This document shows positions 31,347 through 35,590 of a stretch of 35,590 bases of DNA, piece after piece (position 1 is the stretch's first letter; each line of letters opens with the position of its first letter). Origin of the DNA: Verrucomicrobiota bacterium (GTDB lineage: Bacteria > Verrucomicrobiota > Verrucomicrobiia > Opitutales > T3Sed10-336); NCBI GenBank assembly GCA_003565135.1, contig PXDC01000016.1:1-35590 (forward strand), in the 5' to 3' direction. The translations under genes were made by a program, and so were the position numbers. A model generated the notes under the pieces. The model was not told the origin of the DNA. It saw only the letters and a list, made by a program, of their open reading frames with translations, and did not search any database.

Positions 31347-31762
31347 GATGATGCTGTAATTCAAAATGGCTGTAATCTGGGGTGGCTTTCCCCCTGTCGG
31401 CACAATCAGGATTCCGCGTGAACTTCGTCCCGTCACTTCCGCCACCGGAAATGACGAGCCTGGACGGCCCCGAAGCAAATTGGGAGCAAACGACCACGGC
31501 CGTCCGCCTCAAAAAAAGAAGTCAGACGCAGAAAAAAAAGTGAATCAAGTCTCTTCTCAATTTTGTTTGAATGCGGGGATTGGGTGCCGGGTGATGCACG
31601 CACCGACAACCGACTTTCCCCGCGATTGACACGGATCCGGTTAATTCCCACATTCTTGTTGTGAAGCTCAAATTGTTCCAACTCCGCCCGATGTTACCGG
31701 GCGCGAGGTAAGCGACGGCCCGGCGTTGGATTCCGCTGTGCGTCCACAAGAAAGACCCGTCC
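31347..31762. other. Divergent gap with a long hairpin and short heptads
   Basis: This 416-bp gap separates the barrel gene (minus strand) from the histidine kinase (plus strand). An inverted pair GGACGGCC (31462-31469) and GGCCGTCC (31498-31505), extendable by GAG/CTC, is followed by A7 (31511-31517). Heptad-like units occur at 31577-31617 (GGGGATT, GGGTGCC, GGGTGAT, then ACCGACAACCGAC). TTGACA occurs at 31625-31630 but without a convincing -10 at the right distance. Confidence 0.5.
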
Positions 31763-34101
31763 ATGCCGCCTGCCCGCCCGGAACAACATGTGTGGATTCT
31801 CCTGATAGCCGGCCCGACCGCACCGTTTGCTCCGGTTGCCGAATACCTCCGGGAGGCGGGTTACACAATTCGCGAAGCGAACACCCCAGATGAAGCGCTC
31901 GCGCACCTGCGTTATCCCGGGTGCGGGCTCATTCTTATAGACGCTCGGCTCGAGGCGCCCGACCTTTCCAAGGTGCTGGCGACTCTCCCGTTCGCAGGTC
32001 CCGGGGACCGGCCGCCGGTGCTCATGGCGGGAAGGGACGAGGACGGCTCATCCGTTCCAGGACCGGGCGGGGCGTTCGAGGCCGACGATTACCTGCCGCT
32101 GCCGACAACGCGGCAAGCCCTGCTCGCCCGCATGGGGGCACTCAGGCGGCAGGCATCCCTGGCCACGCGGCTGCGGCGGACCGAAGAACGCTACCGGTCC
32201 CTTTTCAACCGGAGCCTGGACGCGGTGTACCTGTACGACCTGCAGGGCCGCTTTCTCGATGCCAACCAGGCCGCATTGGACCTCACCGGCTACCGCCGGG
32301 AGGAAATCCCGACCCTGAATTTCTCTTCGCTGCTGACCAGCGAGCAGGACCTCCACCGGGCCCAGGGTCTCATCCGCGAACTGCTTGAGAACGGGCAGCA
32401 GGAGCGGCCGGCGGAATACCTGTTGGCCCGCCGGGACGGCTCGACGGTTTGGGTGGAAGCCACGGCGAGCCTGATCTACGACGGGACCCGTCCGGTCGCG
32501 GTCCAGGGCATCGCCCGGGACATCACCGAGCGCAAGCGGGCGGCGATAGAACTGGAGAACCAGGAGCGCCGGTTCCGGTCGATTTTCGAGAACGCGGGAA
32601 TTGGCATGGCCATCGTGGACACGAAAACGAGACGGATCCTGCGTTGCAACAAGGCGCTGGCGGACATGTTCGGTTACGAAATGGGCGAACTCTGCGCCCT
32701 GACGGTGGCCGACATCAGTCATCCCGAGGACCAGGGGCGGGACGAGGCGCTGGGGAACGAGGTGCTGACGGGCGAACTCCAGCGGTTCCGGATGGAAAAA
32801 CGCTACCGTCACAAGAGCGGCGACTGATCTGGGGAACCCTGACCTCGACCGTGGCATGGGACAAATCGGGCGAGCCGTTGTTCATCATCGGCATGGTCGA
32901 AGACATCAGTGAACGGAAGCGCCTGGAGCACGACCTCCTGCGCACTCAGCGCATGGAGAGCATCGGCACCCTCTCGGGCGGCATCGCCCACGACATCAAC
33001 AACCTGCTGGTTCCCATCCTCATGGGAGTCGACCTTCTGGAGACACACGAGCGCGACAGTTTCAATCTCGAGGTCCTGCAACGAATCCGTCTCAGCGCCC
33101 GGCGCGGGGCCGACCTCGTACGGCAGGTTCTCTCCTTCGCCCGCGGCGTGACCGGTGAGCGACGGGAGGTTTCGCTTGCCGCGCTGGCCCTGGAAGTCGA
33201 GGCCATCGTGGCCAACACGTTCCCCAAAAACATCCGGTTCCACCGCGACATTCCCGACACCCTGCCCTCCGTGATCGGCGACCCCACTCAGCTCTCGCAG
33301 ATCCTCCTCAATCTTTGCGTGAACGCGCGCGACGCCATGCCCGCGGGGGGCCGCCTGACCCTGACCGCCCGCCCGATAGATATCGACGCCGCCTACGCGG
33401 CCATGAGAAGCGGCGTCGCCGCCGGCGAATTCATCGAGATCACGGTTTCCGATACCGGATGCGGTATCCCGGAAGGCAAGCTCGACCGGATTTTCGAACC
33501 CTTTTTCACCACCAAGGAACATGGAGAAGGCACCGGCCTGGGCCTCTCCACCGCGCTCGGCATCGTCCGGAGCCACGGCGGGTTCGTGGACGTGGACAGC
33601 GCGGTCAACCGAGGCAGCGCCTTCCGGGTCTACCTGCCCGTAACGGCATCAGCCGAAGGCGCGCGGGCGGAAACGGACGACCTCATCTCGCTGCCGTCGG
33701 GTAAAGGCGAGACGATCCTGCTGGTCGACGACGAGGAATCGATTCGCGACATCGTGCGGCAGACCCTGGAGGCGTGCGGTTACCGGGTGGTAATCGCGGG
33801 CGACGGCGCTGAGGCGGCCACCGCGTTCACGCGTTACTCCGGCAAGATCGACCTGGTGATCACCGACGTCATGATGCCGGTCATGGACGGCTCGGCCCTG
33901 ATTGCGGTGCTCCGGCAGATCGACCCTTCGGTCAGAATCATAGCCGCCAGCGGCCTGAGCGAGCGGAAAACGCCCGCGGAAAGTCCCGACCTGCGAGCGG
34001 ACCACTTCATCCCGAAACCCTTTTCCGCAAGGACGCTGCTGGAACGGGTCCGGCTGGTATTGGACCAGCGAACGGACGGGAAAGGGATTGGCGATGGGTA
34101 A
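31763..34101 (+). pseudogene. Hybrid sensor histidine kinase interrupted by a one-base frameshift
   Basis: Read across the break, this is a complete 779-residue hybrid kinase. Order: receiver-like domain about 8-120; PAS1 about 138-255 (RYRSLFNRSLDAVYLYD ... DITERK); PAS2 about 265-385; HisKA with GGIAHDINNLL; HATPase with NARDAM, DTGCGIP and GTGLGLS; C-terminal receiver with VDDEE and phospho-acceptor TDVMMP, and the KPFS lysine. Frame 1 ends at TGA 32825-32827 after HKSGD. The second half reads from CTG at 32824 (LIWGTLTSTVAW), so one base is missing inside PAS2. There is no classical slippery heptamer at the break. It may be a real mutation or a sequencing/assembly error. The partner regulator is unknown; it is divergent from the exopolysaccharide operon. 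Confidence 0.85.
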
Positions 34102-34262
34102 CTCGTGAATCGTAACCCGTAATTCGTTCGCCGCACTGTCGCACCGACAACCGACAACGGACACCCAACAATTGTCGTGACGGTTGCCGGGTGACTGGGG
34201 ATTGATTGGGGATTCGTGCCCCCGCGCAGGCCTGTCCGTGAGGACCGGGAACCAACGTCCAC
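34090..34262. repeat. Heptad tracts and a truncated element A (copy 4)
   Basis: 34090-34132 steps GATGGGT, AACTCGT, GAATCGT, AACCCGT, AATTCGT; 34141-34166 is ACCGACA, ACCGACA, ACGGACA; 34190-34218 has GGTGACT, GGGGATT. Then CCTGTCCGTGAGGACC (34231-34246) and ACTCACGGTCC keep both ends of the element A core with the middle deleted. The tract overlaps the kinase stop (34101) and touches the TonB-like stop (34263). Confidence 0.65.
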
Positions 34263-35021
34263 TCACGGTCCGATTTCGATGCGGTAGTAGCCGGACCGGC
34301 CAGGGGGGCGGGAGACGAGCGATTGGCGAAGGGTTTGCCGCATGAAACGGTCGAGAGAATCATCACCCGAGCTCTCGACCAGAACCAGAGGACCGAGGGA
34401 GCCAAGCGCGGTGACGTGGAGGGAAAAGGTAACGGGGTGGCCGGGGAAACGGTCGGCGTCGATTTCGGCCGGGACCGCGTCACGGGGCACGTCGAATCCG
34501 AACCGGGAACCGTCCCCAACCACCGGATACAGCTCTACCCGGGCAAATCGGTCGTCCCCGGGAGACGCCTCGCCCTGGTGGCGGCCGAGGGCGGTGAAGG
34601 GAAAGACGTCGCGGGGCAGGAGCTGGTCGCGGGGACTGGCGACCTCATCCAGGCGCAGGGAAAGCTCGGCCGCGGCGGGCGAGTCGTCAAAGGAAAGCCG
34701 GGGAGCGAACAGTTCGAACAGGTCCCCGGGCCGGCGGCCCCGTATGACCTCCAGCTTTCCGCTGGAGGTATTCCAGCGGGTGGGCAGGAACAGGGGCGCT
34801 GTATCGAGCAGGGCAAGCTGATCAAAGGCGTCGTTTGGCGACGATTCCGCGCCGCCGCCAGCCAGGGCCAGGTACGGGTTTTCCACACGGATGGGGTGTT
34901 CGGGAACCGGCTCGACGCGCAGGAGGAACAGGCCCAGGGCGTGAACCGCCACGCCGGCGGCGGTGCCCACAAGCAGAAACCGCATCCGCGGTCGTTTCTT
35001 ATAGTGTTTTTTGGCGCTCAT
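34263..35021 (-). CDS. TonB-like energy transducer
   Basis: A 252-residue envelope protein. After a basic start (MSAKKHYKKRPRMR), one membrane helix spans about 14-33 (FLLVGTAAGVAVHALGLFLL). The periplasmic part lacks a long Pro-rich spacer. The C-terminal 60 residues (VTFSLHVTALGSLGPLVLVESSGDDSLDRFMRQ...) resemble the TonB C-terminal domain: strand, G turn, strand, SSG, then the D.f... helix and a final strand. The ATG at 35021 is chosen because it starts the helix in the expected place; the open frame to 35225 overlaps the ExbD gene in the wrong frame. With ExbD 10 bp upstream and a probable ExbB before it, it would couple the proton gradient to an outer-membrane receptor. The family assignment rests mostly on context and the C-terminal pattern. 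Confidence 0.65.
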   Translation of the reverse strand: MSAKKHYKKRPRMRFLLVGTAAGVAVHALGLFLLRVEPVPEHPIRVENPYLALAGGGAESSPNDAFDQLALLDTAPLFLPTRWNTSSGKLEVIRGRRPGDLFELFAPRLSFDDSPAAAELSLRLDEVASPRDQLLPRDVFPFTALGRHQGEASPGDDRFARVELYPVVGDGSRFGFDVPRDAVPAEIDADRFPGHPVTFSLHVTALGSLGPLVLVESSGDDSLDRFMRQTLRQSLVSRPPGRSGYYRIEIGP

Positions 35022-35031
35022 CCCAACGCGG

Positions 35032-35487
35032 TCAGCGTCCCGATTCAAAAAACTCCCGTTCCTCCGCCGGTGCGGGAACGGCGGCGATCTGCACGCGCTC
35101 GACGCCGACAGCCCGCGCGAGCTGCGCGACCTCCATAAGGGTTTCCATGGAAATCGACCGGTCGGCCCGAATGAGGAGGGCCCCGTCGGTGCGGCCCGCA
35201 AAGTAATCCTCCAACCGGGCCTCAAAGTTGTCGAAGTTGAGGATTGCCCCCTCGAAGAGCAGCATTTCGTTGGCCCCGATCGTCAGGACGGCATCGGTGC
35301 GGATACCGACGAGATCGTCGGCGGCCACACGCGGGAGGTCGATGGTGATTCCGGGCGCGAAAATAAAGCGTGAACTCAGCAAGGTGAAACCGAAGACAAC
35401 CACCATGATGTCGAAGAGAGCAACGACGTCGAAACGCAGCGACGGCTTCTTCAGCCGGGACAGCAAATTGAGAGGACGGGTGATCAT
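35032..35487 (-). CDS. exbD: ExbD/TolR-family biopolymer transport protein
   Basis: A 151-residue inner-membrane protein. The N-terminal cytoplasmic segment (about 1-18) leads into one membrane helix about 19-41 (FDVVALFDIMVVVFGFTLLS) with Asp26, the conserved proton-pathway acid of ExbD/TolR. A periplasmic domain follows with PGITIDLPRVAADDL, AVLTIGANEMLLFEG and LLIRADRSISMETLMEVAQL, the usual ExbD pattern (v.i..d..v....v..lm). It works with ExbB to energise TonB or a TolA-like partner. It ends 10 bp before the TonB-like start and lies 9 bp after the stop of the partial gene upstream, so the three form one operon. Confidence 0.9.
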   Translation of the reverse strand: MITRPLNLLSRLKKPSLRFDVVALFDIMVVVFGFTLLSSRFIFAPGITIDLPRVAADDLVGIRTDAVLTIGANEMLLFEGAILNFDNFEARLEDYFAGRTDGALLIRADRSISMETLMEVAQLARAVGVERVQIAAVPAPAEEREFFESGR

Positions 35488-35496
35488 TATTCAGAA

Positions 35497-35589
35497 TCAG
35501 GCGTCGCTGACACGGGTAGTCTCACTTTCGGCTTCCTCGTCGAGATCCTTGAGCAGAAACTGCATGATTTCGTTGCCCACCCATTCGAT
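35497..35589 (-). CDS. C-terminal end of an upstream gene, probably ExbB/TolQ
   Basis: The last 30 codons of a gene entering from the right edge: IEWVGNEIMQFLLKDLDEEA then ESETTRVSDA and TGA at 35499-35497. The sequence is too short for a family call. Position directly ahead of exbD suggests the MotA/TolQ/ExbB proton-channel subunit; the acidic helical tail is compatible with that. Confidence 0.5.
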   Translation of the reverse strand: MEWVGNEIMQFLLKDLDEEAESETTRVSDA

Positions 35590-35590
35590 A

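Noticed and set aside
31462-31517. Cyclic di-GMP riboswitch in the exopolysaccharide leader
   Set aside because: Context is suggestive, but the conserved core and tetraloop-receptor pattern of the known classes are not there.
31625-31630. TTGACA as a -35 box for the histidine kinase
   Set aside because: No acceptable -10 hexamer occurs 16-18 bp downstream.
32818-32832. Programmed -1 ribosomal frameshift in the kinase
   Set aside because: There is no X-XXY-YYZ slippery site or obvious downstream pseudoknot; a one-base deletion or read error is simpler.

Overview
The window reads as a piece of a high-GC (about 60% or more by eye) chromosome from the Verrucomicrobiota, most likely the Opitutales/Puniceicoccales side. 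The basis is two PEP-CTERM proteins, a pseudopilin with an H-X9-DG motif, a GntR/LacI hybrid regulator, long lectin-like surface proteins ending in a DASGDG-type module, GH4, sulfatase and heparinase-like enzymes, and ExbD/TonB genes. This assignment is inference; no rRNA, tRNA, CRISPR or transposase gene was seen.

Layout. Positions 1-9.0 kb hold surface and sensing genes: a partial lectin-like protein cut by the window start, a GntR/LacI regulator, a PEP-CTERM protein, a GH4 glycosidase, a pseudopilin and a 905-residue multi-lectin protein. Positions 9.2-17.6 kb hold a glycan-degradation block, all on the minus strand: a LacI regulator, then a secreted TIM-barrel protein, a PcRGLX/YetA-like (alpha/alpha)-toroid protein and a sulfatase in one run, with a secreted parallel beta-helix protein upstream. 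Positions 18.1-23.1 kb hold a solute-binding lipoprotein and a large heparinase II/III-like lipoprotein separated by 7 bp. Positions 23.5-26.7 kb hold small genes: VanZ-like, a 90-residue secreted peptide, a second PEP-CTERM protein and an unknown 113-residue protein. Positions 26.9-31.3 kb are an exopolysaccharide export set (outer-membrane barrel, Wza-like exporter, Wzc-like tyrosine kinase). Positions 31.8-34.1 kb are a hybrid histidine kinase broken by a one-base frameshift. The right end is an ExbB?-ExbD-TonB-like operon.

Main result. The palindrome TTACGTAA, extended to AATTACGTAA on at least one strand, occurs five times, always in a gap and upstream of a secreted-protein or glycan-enzyme transcription unit (2828, 6218, 9099, 14883, 17656). 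It looks like the operator of a local regulon. The two regulators in the window are both candidates; the GntR/LacI hybrid has the architecture of AraR, whose operator also has a central TACGTA.

Second result. Gaps outside the 2.9-17.6 kb block are loaded with degenerate 7-bp-period repeats (GATTSGT, CYCCTGY and ACCGACA types), reminiscent of the heptameric STRR repeats of cyanobacteria. Two further small dispersed families occur: element A (17.7, 23.2, 24.6 and 34.2 kb), a strongly palindromic core flanked by inverted heptad tracts in at least two copies, and element B (1127-1280, 25878-26030, a fragment at 26774), about 150 bp with terminal inverted repeats whose sequences differ between copies in a pairing-preserving way. 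Some gene 3' ends run into these repeats.
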